In this document: positions 50,910 to 60,532 of the stretch, piece by piece
Layout of the letters: each line of letters begins with the position of its first letter
Numbering within the stretch: position 1 is the stretch's first letter
NCBI GenBank assembly: GCA_028819475.1
Contig: JAPPLJ010000030.1
Span: forward strand, 124,001-188,000
Direction of reading: 5' to 3'
Length of the DNA stretch: 64,000 bases
Source: Rhodospirillaceae bacterium
Lineage (GTDB): Bacteria > Pseudomonadota > Alphaproteobacteria > Bin65
Made by a program: the position numbers and the translations under genes
Notes under the pieces: model-generated
Database searches by the model: none
What the model saw: the letters and a program-made list of their open reading frames with translations, nothing else
Told to the model about the DNA's origin: nothing

Positions 50910-52091
50910 ATGGAAAATATACCGTCTGCCTATATCGATGGTTATGCGAATGGCCGGACGGTCGATGCCGGGCGGGCGGAGAACTACGTCGCCCACACCA
51001 TGGTGGGCGACCCACTGGCCGATGCCATGGTTGCCGACCTCGCTTCTCTCGAACCGGAAGAATCGAGCCGGCTGATCCGGCTGGGCATGCATGGCCCGCA
51101 AGGGGGCGACGAAAACGCCCTGCGCGACGCGCCGGCCTCGGTGAGGGAATTTTTCGACTCCATCGCAGAACCGCCTGACTGGGTCGACTTCCCTTCGTTC
51201 CTGCCTGGTTGCCGCATGTTTCACCGGAACACCCGGCTGGTGCTTGCCGCGATGGTCGGCGGCGTTCTGGTCGAGGGCTTTTCGACGAACATCGCCAAGT
51301 CGTTTTTCCTGACCGGAAAACTTCGGGATCAGGGCGTGCGCCGGCTCAAGCAGAACAACCGCCACATGCTGGAGATTTTCATGCCCGGCGGTATGGAGCA
51401 GCACAACGACGGGTGGACCCATTCCGTCCGGGTCAGGCTGGTCCACGCCAGGATCCGGCAGTTGATCGCCAAATCCGACGAATGGGATGTCGGCGAGTTG
51501 GGTACGCCGATCAGCGCGGCCCATGTCGGCTTTGCCATCGCGGCGTTTTCGGCCCGGTGCCTGCGGCATCTGAAAAGACTGGGCGCGAAGTTCGAAGAGG
51601 AGGAACGGCAAAGCTTCATGGCCGTATGGCGCTATTCGGGATATCTGATGGGGGTTCCCGAATCGATCCTCTACCGCGACGAAGCGGAAGCGCTCGAAAT
51701 CTACAGGATAGGCCTCGTTTGCGAGCCGCCGACGTCGCTGGAATCGATCGTACTCGCGTCGTCGCTGATCAATTCGGCGCCCCTGTTCGCCGGAATTACC
51801 GAAATTCACGAGCGGCGAAAACTGGCCAACTATATTGCGGAGATTTCCCGGGCGCTGATCGGAGACGAGCTTGCCGACCGGTTCCGGTATCCGGAGAGCA
51901 CCACCAAGGGAATACTCTGGCGGTTCCGCACGCTGAACCGGATCGAGGAGACGATGAACCGGCTGAGGCCGAAACGGTCCCGGCGGAATATCAACCTGAC
52001 CACAATTCTCGACGTTTCCATGTTTGACAAGGAGGGAATCAGCTACAAACTGCCCGATCATGTCTATGCCGAAGAGTCTTCCCAGTATTAG
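50910..52091 (+). CDS. DUF2236 (MpaB-type) oxygenase family protein
   Basis: The 393-residue protein has the DUF2236 pattern, with conserved stretches such as MVGGVLVEGFSTNIAKSFF in the first half, HVGFAIAAFSARCL, and the diagnostic WRYSGYLMGVPESIL near residue 238. Relatives include the rubber oxygenase Lcp and the fungal protein MpaB, which use haem to cleave hydrophobic chains, so an oxidative role on a lipid is possible. The gene heads an operon with an RND exporter, a LolA-like protein and an outer-membrane protein. Confidence 0.75.
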   Translation: MENIPSAYIDGYANGRTVDAGRAENYVAHTMVGDPLADAMVADLASLEPEESSRLIRLGMHGPQGGDENALRDAPASVREFFDSIAEPPDWVDFPSFLPGCRMFHRNTRLVLAAMVGGVLVEGFSTNIAKSFFLTGKLRDQGVRRLKQNNRHMLEIFMPGGMEQHNDGWTHSVRVRLVHARIRQLIAKSDEWDVGELGTPISAAHVGFAIAAFSARCLRHLKRLGAKFEEEERQSFMAVWRYSGYLMGVPESILYRDEAEALEIYRIGLVCEPPTSLESIVLASSLINSAPLFAGITEIHERRKLANYIAEISRALIGDELADRFRYPESTTKGILWRFRTLNRIEETMNRLRPKRSRRNINLTTILDVSMFDKEGISYKLPDHVYAEESSQY

Positions 52092-52238
52092 GGGACTCGA
52101 TTAGGGGGCTTGCGCGATGACGGCAGTCCGCCGATCCTTCCGTACGGCGCGCGGCACCGGGCGGCCGAATACCCCGGACGGGTCCGGAGACCGGACGCGG
52201 CAAATCCGTGCCATGCTGCGCCACGTCGTTCGAAGGCC

Positions 52239-54530
52239 ATGATTTCAGTATCGCCGGATCGTTGGACCGCCGGCATACTGCGCCGCCGATGGCTCGTCAT
52301 TGCGCTCGCAGGGGCGCTCATGCTTGCGCTGACCGCCGGGGCCAGGTTCATCGGCGTCACCAACGACTACCGCAGCCTGTTCGACGCCGACAATCCGCAA
52401 CTGGCGGCGTTCAACGCTTTCGAGAACGTCTATGGCGCAACCAATACGGCATTGATAGCCGTCGCCCCGGGCAAGGGCACGGTGTTTACCCGCGAGACCC
52501 TGATTGCCCTTGAAGCCCTGACCGAGGCGGCGTGGAAAACGCCGTTTTCGACCCGGGCCGATTCGCTGGCCAACTACAACCATACCTGGGCGGAAGAAGA
52601 CGATCTCATCGTCGAGCCGTTGGTCGATGACGCTGCGGCGCTGAGCGAACAGGATATCCGGCGAATCGAAAAGATCGCGCTAAGCGAGCCGGAGCTCGTC
52701 GGTCGTCTGGTCTCCCGCGACGGTAAAGTGGCAGGGTTGGCAATCAGCTTTGCGCTCCCCGACAATCCGGATGCCGCGGTCGTCAAGATCACCGACTACC
52801 TCAATGCGCAGCTGGATCGTCAGCGGGCGGCCAATCCCGATATCGCCTACTACCTGACCGGCGACGTTCCCCTGAACCGGGCCTTTGCCGACGCGACCCG
52901 GGACGATATGGAATCCCTCGCGCCGATCGTGTTCCTGATCATCGTTCTGGCCGCGGCCCTTCTCCTTCGTTCCCTGCTGGGTACGGTGGCGATCGTTGCG
53001 GTGCTCGGCTTTGTCATCAACACCACGGTCGGTTTTGCGGGCTGGATCGGTACGGTGTTCAATCCGGCCAATTCCGGCGTACCCATCATCGTGATGACGG
53101 TCGCCATCGCCCACTCGGTCCACATCGTTTCGAGCACCCTAGCGGCCATGAGCAAGGGCATGGACCGGAATGCGGCCATCGCAGAAGCGCTGCGCATCAA
53201 TGCCTGGCCGGTCTTTCTCACGTCGCTGACCACCGCAATCGGCTTTCTCAGCCTCAACGCCTCGGATTCGCCGCCCTTCCGGGTTCTCGGCAATCTCGTG
53301 GCCTTCGGTGTGCTGTGCGCGTTCGTCTATTCGCTGACATTCCTGCCGGCGCTCCTGTCGGTCCTGCCCCTGCGGGCCAGGGCGCCGCGCAGCGGCAAGA
53401 CAGCCTTCTTCGATCGTTTCGGCGGTTTCGTCGTCGCCCGGCGCAAGCTCCTGCTTGCCTGCTCCGCTCTCGTGACGGTGTTGCTGATCACGGGCATCTC
53501 CAGGATCGAACTGACCGACAACTGGACGCGATATCTCAGCGAGCGTTACCAGTTCCGCCAGGACACGGACTTCGTCATCCGGAACCTGACCGGCATGGAA
53601 ACGCTGGAATATTCGCTGAAATCCGGACGCGAAGGCGGCATCACCGAACCCGCCTATCTGCGCAAGGTCGAGGCTTTCGCCCAGTGGTTCCGGGCGCAGC
53701 CGGAAGTTTTCCACGTTCAGGCCTTTTCCGACATCATGAAGCGCCTGAACAAGAACATGCACGCCGACGATCCGGCTTCCTACAGGCTGCCGGAAGATGC
53801 GGAGCTCGCCGCCCAGTTCCTGCTGCTTTACGAACTTTCGCTGCCGGGCGGCATGGATCTGAACGACCGGATCGACGTCGGAAAATCGGCGACGCGCATG
53901 ACGGTCGTGATGCGCAGCCTGACATCCCAGAAGCAACGCGAGCTCGATGAGCGGGCGCAAGCCTGGATCGGGGCCAACGCACCGGGTCTCGCCTCCGAGG
54001 CGTCGGGCGTCAGCATCGTTTTCGCGCATCTTTCCCAGCGGAACATCCAGAGCATGCTGACCGGCACCATTATCGCCATGGCGCTCATTTCGCTGATTCT
54101 GATCTTCGTCTTCCGCAGCATTCGCCTCGGCCTCGTGAGCCTCCTGCCGAATTTCATTCCTGCAGCCCTGGCCTTCGGCGTGTGGGGCTATCTGGTCGGC
54201 CGCGTAGGACTTGCCGGATCCGTGATGACGGCGATCGCCTTCGGCATCGTCGTGGACGATACGATCCACTTCCTGACCAAGTATCTGAAAGCGCGTCGCG
54301 AGGGCCTATCCGCGCCGGAGGCCGTGCGCTCGACTTTCCGGATCGTCGGCCATGCATTATGGACCACAACCGCCGTCCTGTGCCTCGGCTTCCTGGTGTT
54401 TGCAGCATCGGGTTTCGAAATAAGCTGGTCGCTCGGTATTCTGGTTTCCGTTACCATCGGCTTCGCTCTGCTCGCCGATTTCCTGCTTCTCCCGCCGCTG
54501 TTGATGGCCATCGATCGGAGAAAGACATGA
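52239..54530 (+). CDS. RND/MMPL-type exporter
   Basis: The 763-residue membrane protein has two repeats of a membrane helix, a large periplasmic loop and a bundle of five helices. The first helix is at 17-35, and each bundle has the RND motif pattern: VIVMTVAIAHSVHIVSS in the first and AIAFGIVVDDTIHFLTK in the second, where the GxxxDD motif is typical. This is the MMPL-like branch that carries lipids such as hopanoids or mycolates, not the drug-efflux HAE1 branch. It starts behind GAAGG and its stop overlaps the next start. Confidence 0.88.
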   Translation: MISVSPDRWTAGILRRRWLVIALAGALMLALTAGARFIGVTNDYRSLFDADNPQLAAFNAFENVYGATNTALIAVAPGKGTVFTRETLIALEALTEAAWKTPFSTRADSLANYNHTWAEEDDLIVEPLVDDAAALSEQDIRRIEKIALSEPELVGRLVSRDGKVAGLAISFALPDNPDAAVVKITDYLNAQLDRQRAANPDIAYYLTGDVPLNRAFADATRDDMESLAPIVFLIIVLAAALLLRSLLGTVAIVAVLGFVINTTVGFAGWIGTVFNPANSGVPIIVMTVAIAHSVHIVSSTLAAMSKGMDRNAAIAEALRINAWPVFLTSLTTAIGFLSLNASDSPPFRVLGNLVAFGVLCAFVYSLTFLPALLSVLPLRARAPRSGKTAFFDRFGGFVVARRKLLLACSALVTVLLITGISRIELTDNWTRYLSERYQFRQDTDFVIRNLTGMETLEYSLKSGREGGITEPAYLRKVEAFAQWFRAQPEVFHVQAFSDIMKRLNKNMHADDPASYRLPEDAELAAQFLLLYELSLPGGMDLNDRIDVGKSATRMTVVMRSLTSQKQRELDERAQAWIGANAPGLASEASGVSIVFAHLSQRNIQSMLTGTIIAMALISLILIFVFRSIRLGLVSLLPNFIPAALAFGVWGYLVGRVGLAGSVMTAIAFGIVVDDTIHFLTKYLKARREGLSAPEAVRSTFRIVGHALWTTTAVLCLGFLVFAASGFEISWSLGILVSVTIGFALLADFLLLPPLLMAIDRRKT

Positions 54531-55339
54531 TCCCCGCGTATTCCATCGGTTCGACAACCTGTGCCGCCGTTCTGCTGATTGCGGGTTCGCTGGCCGCGTC
54601 GCTTCCCGCCAGCGCAGCCTCTCCCGAAGAAGCCGGCCTCAAGATCGCAAAAAAAGCCTATGACCGCGACAAGGGGTTCGGCAATTTCACCGCGAACCAG
54701 ACCATGGTGCTGCGCAACAAGCGCGGGCAGGAGAGCCGTCGCCAACTGCGGATCAAGGTGCTCGAGGTCGAAGGCACCGGCAACAAGAGCCTGTTCGTGT
54801 TCGACCGGCCGCGCAACGTCAAGGGCACGGCGTTCCTCATCCACTCCCACAGGACAAAGGCCGACGACCAGTGGCTCTATCTGCCGGCGCTCAAGCGGGT
54901 CAAACGCATCAGTTCGTCGAACCGCTCCGGCTCCTTCATGGGCAGCGAGTTCTCCTATGAGGATCTGGGCGCCCAGGAAATCGAGAAGTACACTTACAAA
55001 TTCCTGCGCGACGAGGCGTGCGGCAAACGCAAATGCTCTGTGGTCGAGCAGGTTCCGACGGCCAAGCGGTCCGGCTATCGCCGCCAGCTCGTCTGGCGCG
55101 ACAAGGAGGATTTCCGCCTCTGGAAGGTCGCCTATTACGACCGCAAGAACGCACACCTCAAGACGCTGACATTGAGCAAATACAAGCTTTATCTCGACCG
55201 GTTCTGGCGCGCCAACGAGATGGCCATGGTGAACCACCTGACCGGCAAGAGCACGGTCATGATGTGGTCGGGCTACAAGTTCGGAAGCAAGATCAGCGAG
55301 AGCGAATTCACGCGAACCGGCCTGAAACGGGTTCGCTGA
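54527..55339 (+). CDS. Periplasmic LolA-like outer-membrane lipoprotein-sorting family protein
   Basis: The 270-residue protein has a signal peptide ending PASAAS. The mature part shows NKRGQESRRQLRIKV, VFDRPRNVKGTAFL, DDQWLYLPALKRVKRI and FMGSEFSYEDL, all characteristic of the LolA-like family that accompanies MMPL-type exporters. It probably carries a lipid between the RND pump and the outer membrane. It overlaps the RND gene in ATGA and the next gene in TGATG. Confidence 0.85.
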   Translation: MIPAYSIGSTTCAAVLLIAGSLAASLPASAASPEEAGLKIAKKAYDRDKGFGNFTANQTMVLRNKRGQESRRQLRIKVLEVEGTGNKSLFVFDRPRNVKGTAFLIHSHRTKADDQWLYLPALKRVKRISSSNRSGSFMGSEFSYEDLGAQEIEKYTYKFLRDEACGKRKCSVVEQVPTAKRSGYRRQLVWRDKEDFRLWKVAYYDRKNAHLKTLTLSKYKLYLDRFWRANEMAMVNHLTGKSTVMMWSGYKFGSKISESEFTRTGLKRVR

Positions 55340-56625
55340 TGGGATTTCGCGCTGCCATCGGTCGCGCGGCCTGCGGCGCGGTCTGGATCGTATCGGCCGC
55401 CTGCGCGGCGCTGGCGCCGTCCGGTGCCGCAATCGCCGAGCACGAACTCTCCGGCAAGATCAGTCTCGAGACCCGCTGGTTTCCGCGGCCCGCCGGGTTC
55501 GACGGCCAGCGCAGTTATAACGCCGGCTTCGTCGCCGAGCCCCAGCTTTATCTCAACGATCCGGAGAAATTCAGCGTCACGATCGTTCCGTTCCTCCGTT
55601 TCGACGCCGCGGACCGGACCCTGACCCACGCCGACCTGCGCGAAGCCTACCTGCTGTTGAACGGCCCTCTGGGCGAGAGCGAATGGGAAGCTCGCCTCGG
55701 GATCGACCGGGTGTTCTGGGGCGTCGCGGAAACGCGCAATCTGGTCGATATCGTCAATCAGACCGACCTCGTCGAAAATCCCAACGAGAAAGTAAAGCTG
55801 GGCCAGCCGATGGCTCACCTCACGCTCTCCGGCGACTGGGGCGTGGCGGAGTTCTTCGTGATCTCCTTCCATCGTTTGCGAACCTTTCCCGGCCGCGCCG
55901 GCAGGCTGCGTCCCCAGTTGATTATCGACAACGACCTCGCGACCTACGAAAGCGCGGCGGGGGATTGGCATCTCGATTTTGCCGCCCGCTACAGCCACAC
56001 CTTCGGGCCGCTCGACATCGGCCTCAGCATCTTCGACGGCACCAGCCGGGAACCGGTCATGCGGTTCGTGCCGCTGAGCCCGACCAATCTCGTGCTGGCC
56101 CCGCACTACGAGCAGATCCGGCAATTCGGACTCGACGCCCAACTCACCATCGAATCCTGGCTGCTCAAGCTGGAGGCGATCTATCGCCAGGGCGCCCGAA
56201 ACAACGTCCGCAATCCGGTTGATCTTACCGACATCGGCAAGAAGGAAGACTACGCCGCCTTCGTCGTCGGCGGCGAATACACCTTCAGCGGCGTCTTCGA
56301 ATCGGAAGCCGATCTGAGCCTGCTCGCCGAATGGCTGATCGACGGGCGCCGGCGCCGCTCGACCAACCAGTATCAGAACGACCTTTTCCTCGGCGCGCGC
56401 CTGTCGCTCAACGACGTCCAGGGCGCGGCCTTCACCCTCGGCACGCTGACCGATCTCGACTTCGGCACCCGAACCCTGTCGCTCGAATTCGATCGGCGCC
56501 TCACCGATTCCGTCTCGGTCAAGGCCGAGGCGATCCTCATGCTTCACGTCGGCAAGAAGGACGCCACCGTCTACCCGACCCGCCACGACAGCTTTGTGGG
56601 GGCGAAACTGGCCTACAGTTTCTGA
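55339..56625 (+). CDS. Predicted outer-membrane beta-barrel protein
   Basis: The 428-residue protein has a signal peptide ending AAIAE near residue 34, many alternating-hydrophobicity segments typical of beta strands, such as LSLEFDRRLTDSVSVKAEA, and ends with phenylalanine (AKLAYSF), the outer-membrane insertion signature. No named family is recognised with confidence. As the last gene of the operon it would provide the outer-membrane part of the export system. Confidence 0.7.
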   Translation: MGFRAAIGRAACGAVWIVSAACAALAPSGAAIAEHELSGKISLETRWFPRPAGFDGQRSYNAGFVAEPQLYLNDPEKFSVTIVPFLRFDAADRTLTHADLREAYLLLNGPLGESEWEARLGIDRVFWGVAETRNLVDIVNQTDLVENPNEKVKLGQPMAHLTLSGDWGVAEFFVISFHRLRTFPGRAGRLRPQLIIDNDLATYESAAGDWHLDFAARYSHTFGPLDIGLSIFDGTSREPVMRFVPLSPTNLVLAPHYEQIRQFGLDAQLTIESWLLKLEAIYRQGARNNVRNPVDLTDIGKKEDYAAFVVGGEYTFSGVFESEADLSLLAEWLIDGRRRRSTNQYQNDLFLGARLSLNDVQGAAFTLGTLTDLDFGTRTLSLEFDRRLTDSVSVKAEAILMLHVGKKDATVYPTRHDSFVGAKLAYSF

Positions 56626-56663
56626 TCGGCCACAATTTCTGATCGGCCAATTTCTGATCGGCC
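56619..56663. repeat. Three direct copies of a 13-bp unit
   Basis: TTTCTGATCGGCC occurs at 56619-56631, 56636-56648 and 56651-56663. The first copy covers the stop codon of the outer-membrane protein gene (TTC TGA). Spacing is 17 and 15 bases. Confidence 0.85.
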
Positions 56664-56679
56664 GCGCAGCCGGCCCGCA

Positions 56680-58290
56680 CTACGCCACCAGTTTTGCCAG
56701 TTCGCCTTTCTGGATTTTCCGGGTCGGCGTCATCGGCATCTCGTCGACAATTTCCAGCCGCTCGGGCCAGCGCATCTTCGCGACGCCGTTCGCTTCGAGA
56801 TACCCGGTCATTTCCTCGAAGGTCAGGCCCGCGCCGGGTGCGAGGGTGACGAACAGGCACAGGCGCTCGCCCAGCACATCGTCCGGCATCGGGACCACCG
56901 CCGCGAGTACGATCGCCGGATGGGCCTGCAGAAGATTCTCGACATCGGTCGGATTGATCTTGATGCCGCCGCGGTTGATCACGTCCTTGACCCGGCCGAT
57001 GATGACGACGTTGCCGTCGGCATCGACGGTCGCCAGGTCGCCGGTCCTGAAAAAGCCATCGGCGGCGAAAGCCCCGGCATTGGCTTCGGGATTGTTCAGA
57101 TATCCCGGGAAGATGCTGTAACCCGCAAGTTGCAGTTCTCCCTCGCCGCCGTTCGGGACTTCGGTATCGTCTTCGGGATTGGCGACCCGCACCTCGATGC
57201 CGCCGGTCTTGCGGCCGGTGCTGGTGTGGCGGATCTCCGGCGGCGCGTCGAGCGGCGTCTGCATGATGAGAATGGTCTCGGTCATGCCGAACAACTGCCC
57301 CGTCCGGCCGTTCGGCATCCGGCGCTCCAGGTCTGCGGCGACCTCCGGCGGGCAGACCGAACCGGCGACGATCACGTCCCGGATCGAACCGAGGTCGACG
57401 CCGTCGAGCAGCCCGGCTTTGATTGTCGCCGCGACATGGGCCGGCGCGGAGAACACGACCGTCGGCCGGCCGTTGACCAGCCGGTCGGCATAAAGTTCCG
57501 GCGAGAACAGGGACATCAGGACGTTGGTCGCGCCGTGGCACAGGCCGAGCATCCCGCAGGACAGGCCGAAGACGTGGGTGAAGGGCGGCGCGACCAGCAC
57601 CCGGTCTCCGGCGGTGAGGCCGATGGTCTGCGGATAGATGCGCAGGTTCGAGGTGAAGGTCTCGTGCGTCCGCACGACGCCTTTGGGCGACGCCGAGGTG
57701 CCCGAGGTGAAACACAGGATGACCGGGTCGTCGGGAGCGGGCGGATCGGCAACCGGATCGTCGGGAGCGCCGTCGATCAGGGTATCGAAATCGAGCCCCG
57801 CGCCGCGGCCGCCGATGACGATGATGTGTTCGAGCGACGGCACCTGCGCCTTCAGGCCCGCCATGGTCGCAGGCGCGTCGTATTTTTCGTCGCCGGCGGT
57901 ACAGATCACGGCGCGCGCCCGGCTGTGGTTCATCAGCGGCGCCATCTCGCCGGCGCGGTAGGGCATGTGCAGGGTGCACAGCACGCCGCCCATCATCGCC
58001 ACACCGAGGAAGGCGATGAGGAATTCGGGATGGTTGGGATACTGGATCGCCACCACGTCGCCGCGCTTCAGGCCGAGGCCGAGCAGGGCATTGGCGAAGC
58101 GGCGTGAGCGATCGCGCCATTCGGCGTAGGTGATGTCCCGGTCCGGTGCGGCTATCGCCACCTTGTCCGGCGTTTCCGTGGCCCAGCGCTCCAGATAGTC
58201 GGCCAGCCGGTCGTCGTTCCAGAATCCGGCATCGCGAAACTCTTGCGCGAGGGCCGGCGAATGACGCGGAAAATCGGTCAGCCCGGTCAT
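56680..58290 (-). CDS. Acyl-CoA synthetase (AMP-forming)
   Basis: The 536-residue enzyme activates a carboxylic acid to its CoA thioester through an acyl-AMP. The P-loop is FTSGTSASPKGVV near residue 197, FGMTETILIMQ gives the acid-binding region, GFFRTGDLATVD holds the ribose-binding Asp, and the catalytic lysine is in PTRKIQKGEL near the C-terminus. The substrate class is uncertain; cyclohexanecarboxylate- or fatty-acid-type ligases have similar sequences. The Rieske oxygenase gene upstream in the same direction suggests an aromatic or lipid acid pathway. Confidence 0.88.
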   Translation of the reverse strand: MTGLTDFPRHSPALAQEFRDAGFWNDDRLADYLERWATETPDKVAIAAPDRDITYAEWRDRSRRFANALLGLGLKRGDVVAIQYPNHPEFLIAFLGVAMMGGVLCTLHMPYRAGEMAPLMNHSRARAVICTAGDEKYDAPATMAGLKAQVPSLEHIIVIGGRGAGLDFDTLIDGAPDDPVADPPAPDDPVILCFTSGTSASPKGVVRTHETFTSNLRIYPQTIGLTAGDRVLVAPPFTHVFGLSCGMLGLCHGATNVLMSLFSPELYADRLVNGRPTVVFSAPAHVAATIKAGLLDGVDLGSIRDVIVAGSVCPPEVAADLERRMPNGRTGQLFGMTETILIMQTPLDAPPEIRHTSTGRKTGGIEVRVANPEDDTEVPNGGEGELQLAGYSIFPGYLNNPEANAGAFAADGFFRTGDLATVDADGNVVIIGRVKDVINRGGIKINPTDVENLLQAHPAIVLAAVVPMPDDVLGERLCLFVTLAPGAGLTFEEMTGYLEANGVAKMRWPERLEIVDEMPMTPTRKIQKGELAKLVA

Positions 58291-58315
58291 CGCTTGCCCG
58301 CCCAGCGCTGCACGG

Positions 58316-59404
58316 TCATTCCGCGGCGGCCCGGTGGGCCTGCGCCGCTTCTTCGCTCAGCAGCTTCGCCACCCAGCGCTGCGCCCGGTCGACGCCCTTG
58401 TCGATATGCCAGCGCACCGGGCGCGCCGGCTCGGGCGCCCTGTCGAGCATCTTCTGCTGGGCCTCGATGACCGCGACATCCTCGAAGAATGTGTCCCGGT
58501 TGGCAGTGAACATGGCGTCTGTGAGCGCCTCGTCGTCAAGCGCGGTGTCGCGCTGGAGCGACCAGAAATAGTGGGTCGAGCGATCGGTCTCCGGCGTCAT
58601 GGCATTGAGCACCCGGTTCTCGACCGCGTGGTCGGGATTGTCGTTTGAGCTGACCCGCACGCTGATCACGATATTCGCCGCCGGGGTGAACGCGACCTCC
58701 TGTCGATGGTTGACGGTGCCGTTGAAGCCGCACAGCCGCTTGAAGAAGGGCGACGGCTCGATTCCCCGCATGTCGCGGACAACCCGCAGGGCCTTCCCGT
58801 CGAATTCGGTCTTTACCGGCGCATCGACCACGGCGTCCGTGGCCAGCGTGTCCTGATGCACGAAATGGGCATGGGACAGGTCGAGGAGATTGTCGCGTAC
58901 GAGCGTGTAGTTGACCGCAACCGGCAGGGTCTCGCCGCGGCCGGCCCAGCCCGGATCGTCGTTCCAGTGATAGTCCGGGATCGCCGCTTCGTCGGCCAGC
59001 GCCGGATCGCCCATCCAGAGAAATACCCAGCCCCAGCGCTCGGCAACGGGATAGGACCGGGTCGACAGGCCGGCGGGCAGCGTCTCGACGCCGGGCACCT
59101 GGGTACAGCTTCCGTCGCCGCAAAAGCCCAGCCCGTGGTAGCCGCAGACGATGTCGTCGCCGACGACGCGGCCGTTCGACAAGGGCGCGCCGCGATGCGG
59201 GCAGCGGTCGGCCAGCGCGCAGGGCGTTCCGTCGCCGCGCCGCCACATCACGACCGGCTCGTTGAGCAGCCAGCGCTGCAGCGGCTCGCGGCCGATTTCC
59301 TCGCTCCACGCCGCGACGTACCAGTAGTTGCGCAGGAAAATCGCCAGGCCCCTTTCCTCTCCGGTGCCACCGCCGTGAACCGGCGCGGCACCGCGGAACA
59401 GCAA
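58316..59404 (-). CDS. Rieske oxygenase, VanA-like alpha subunit
   Basis: The 362-residue protein has the Rieske site CPHRGAPLSNGRVVGDDIVCGYHG near residue 68-95 (CPH and CGYHG) and the mononuclear iron motif DNLLDLSHAHFVH near residue 190. The order FLRNYWYVAAWSEEI at the start and the C-terminal layout match vanillate O-demethylase-type oxygenases. The start is unusual: TTG 59404 with GGGAG close before it is the best canonical choice, and a shorter start near FLRNYWY would need a rare codon. The reductase VanB is not adjacent. It is 25 bases from the acyl-CoA synthetase gene. Confidence 0.82.
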   Translation of the reverse strand: MLFRGAAPVHGGGTGEERGLAIFLRNYWYVAAWSEEIGREPLQRWLLNEPVVMWRRGDGTPCALADRCPHRGAPLSNGRVVGDDIVCGYHGLGFCGDGSCTQVPGVETLPAGLSTRSYPVAERWGWVFLWMGDPALADEAAIPDYHWNDDPGWAGRGETLPVAVNYTLVRDNLLDLSHAHFVHQDTLATDAVVDAPVKTEFDGKALRVVRDMRGIEPSPFFKRLCGFNGTVNHRQEVAFTPAANIVISVRVSSNDNPDHAVENRVLNAMTPETDRSTHYFWSLQRDTALDDEALTDAMFTANRDTFFEDVAVIEAQQKMLDRAPEPARPVRWHIDKGVDRAQRWVAKLLSEEAAQAHRAAAE

Positions 59405-59509
59405 ATTCTCCCGAATTTCGGCGGGCGACCGTATCCCAACCGCCAGAACCGATCAACGCGACCCGCCCGCGCCGCACCATCCGCAGGGAAAGTGAGAGGG
59501 CAAACCCGT

Positions 59510-59953
59510 TCAGGCGGGCGACAGCATGAAATTGGCGTTGGCGCCGGCGACCGGCCGGGTCGGATCGTCCTGCCAGGCGAAGACACGGACATTGGCGACC
59601 CGGGCGCCCAGCTTGGTCACGCTCGCCCGGGCGTAGGTGTCCTTGGGCCCGGCCGAGCGAAGGTAATCCACCGTGATCGTGATTGTCTTGGGAATCCGCA
59701 GGGTTTCCTGCATCCACAGCAGTTTCAGGATCGCCGCCGTCTCGAGCAGGCCGCCGATCGTGCCGCCGTGGATCGCCGGCAGGATCGGGTTGCCGATGAT
59801 GTGCGGGCTGTAGTTCATGCACGAGACAAGGTCGTCGCCGTCGAGCGCCGCGGTGATGTGCAGGAAGCGGGCGTAGGGAATCGCCTCGGCCATGGCGTTC
59901 GGGTCGCCCGACTCGCGCGCCGCCGCGAGCCGCTCGGTCAGCGTGGCGCTCAT
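59510..59953 (-). CDS. PaaI-like thioesterase
   Basis: The 147-residue protein has the hotdog fold, with the PaaI-type motif IHGGTIGGLLETAAIL near residue 61 and VDYLRSAGPKDTYARASV near residue 95. It would hydrolyse an acyl- or aryl-CoA. The gene overlaps the upstream thioesterase gene in ATGA, so the two hotdog proteins are co-translated and may form a heteromeric enzyme. Confidence 0.85.
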   Translation of the reverse strand: MSATLTERLAAARESGDPNAMAEAIPYARFLHITAALDGDDLVSCMNYSPHIIGNPILPAIHGGTIGGLLETAAILKLLWMQETLRIPKTITITVDYLRSAGPKDTYARASVTKLGARVANVRVFAWQDDPTRPVAGANANFMLSPA

Positions 59954-60486
59954 GCCGGCTTCCTCCCGCCGGCGCCCCTATCGACGTCCGGGCCGCCTTT
60001 CTTCTTGCGGCTACCGACGAACATGAAGGTGCCGGTGGCGAGCGCGACCGTGTCCTTGGGGTCGTCCTGATAGGCGATGGCGCTGAGGAAGGCGATGGTG
60101 CGGGTCATCTTGGTCACCTCGGCCCGGGCAAAAAGGTCGAGACGGGGCGTCGCCGGGCGCTGGTAATCGATTCGCAGGTCGAGGGTCACGATGCGCTCCG
60201 GCGGCTGGCGCGCGCTCATCGTCGCCATGCCGCACACGCTGTCGAGCAGGGTCGTCACGACGCCGCCGTGCAGCACCAGCTCGTCCGGGTTGCCGACCAG
60301 CCGCTCGTGCCAGGGCAGGCGCATGATCGCCATGCCTCTGGCGGAATGGACCACCTCCAGCCCGAGTTCCCGGCTGTGGGGAGTCGAGCCGCTGATCAGC
60401 TTGAGCATTTCCTCGGTGGTCGGCGGCTTGCCGTCCGGATTGCCTTTCGATCCGGGGCGCGGCGGCGTTACGGGGTCTTCGGCCAT
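59950..60486 (-). CDS. PaaI-like thioesterase
   Basis: The 178-residue protein is a second hotdog thioesterase, with LHGGVVTTLLDSVCGMATM near residue 73 and LDLRIDYQRPATPRLDLF near residue 102. An N-terminal proline-rich extension of 25 residues precedes the domain. It overlaps the next thioesterase gene by four bases. The pair is divergent from the Nudix gene, whose start is only 46 bases away. Confidence 0.85.
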   Translation of the reverse strand: MAEDPVTPPRPGSKGNPDGKPPTTEEMLKLISGSTPHSRELGLEVVHSARGMAIMRLPWHERLVGNPDELVLHGGVVTTLLDSVCGMATMSARQPPERIVTLDLRIDYQRPATPRLDLFARAEVTKMTRTIAFLSAIAYQDDPKDTVALATGTFMFVGSRKKKGGPDVDRGAGGRKPA

Positions 60487-60532
60487 GGCCCCGTGTCTTG
60501 TCAGCCCGCCCGAAGCCGGTCAAATTGCCTTC

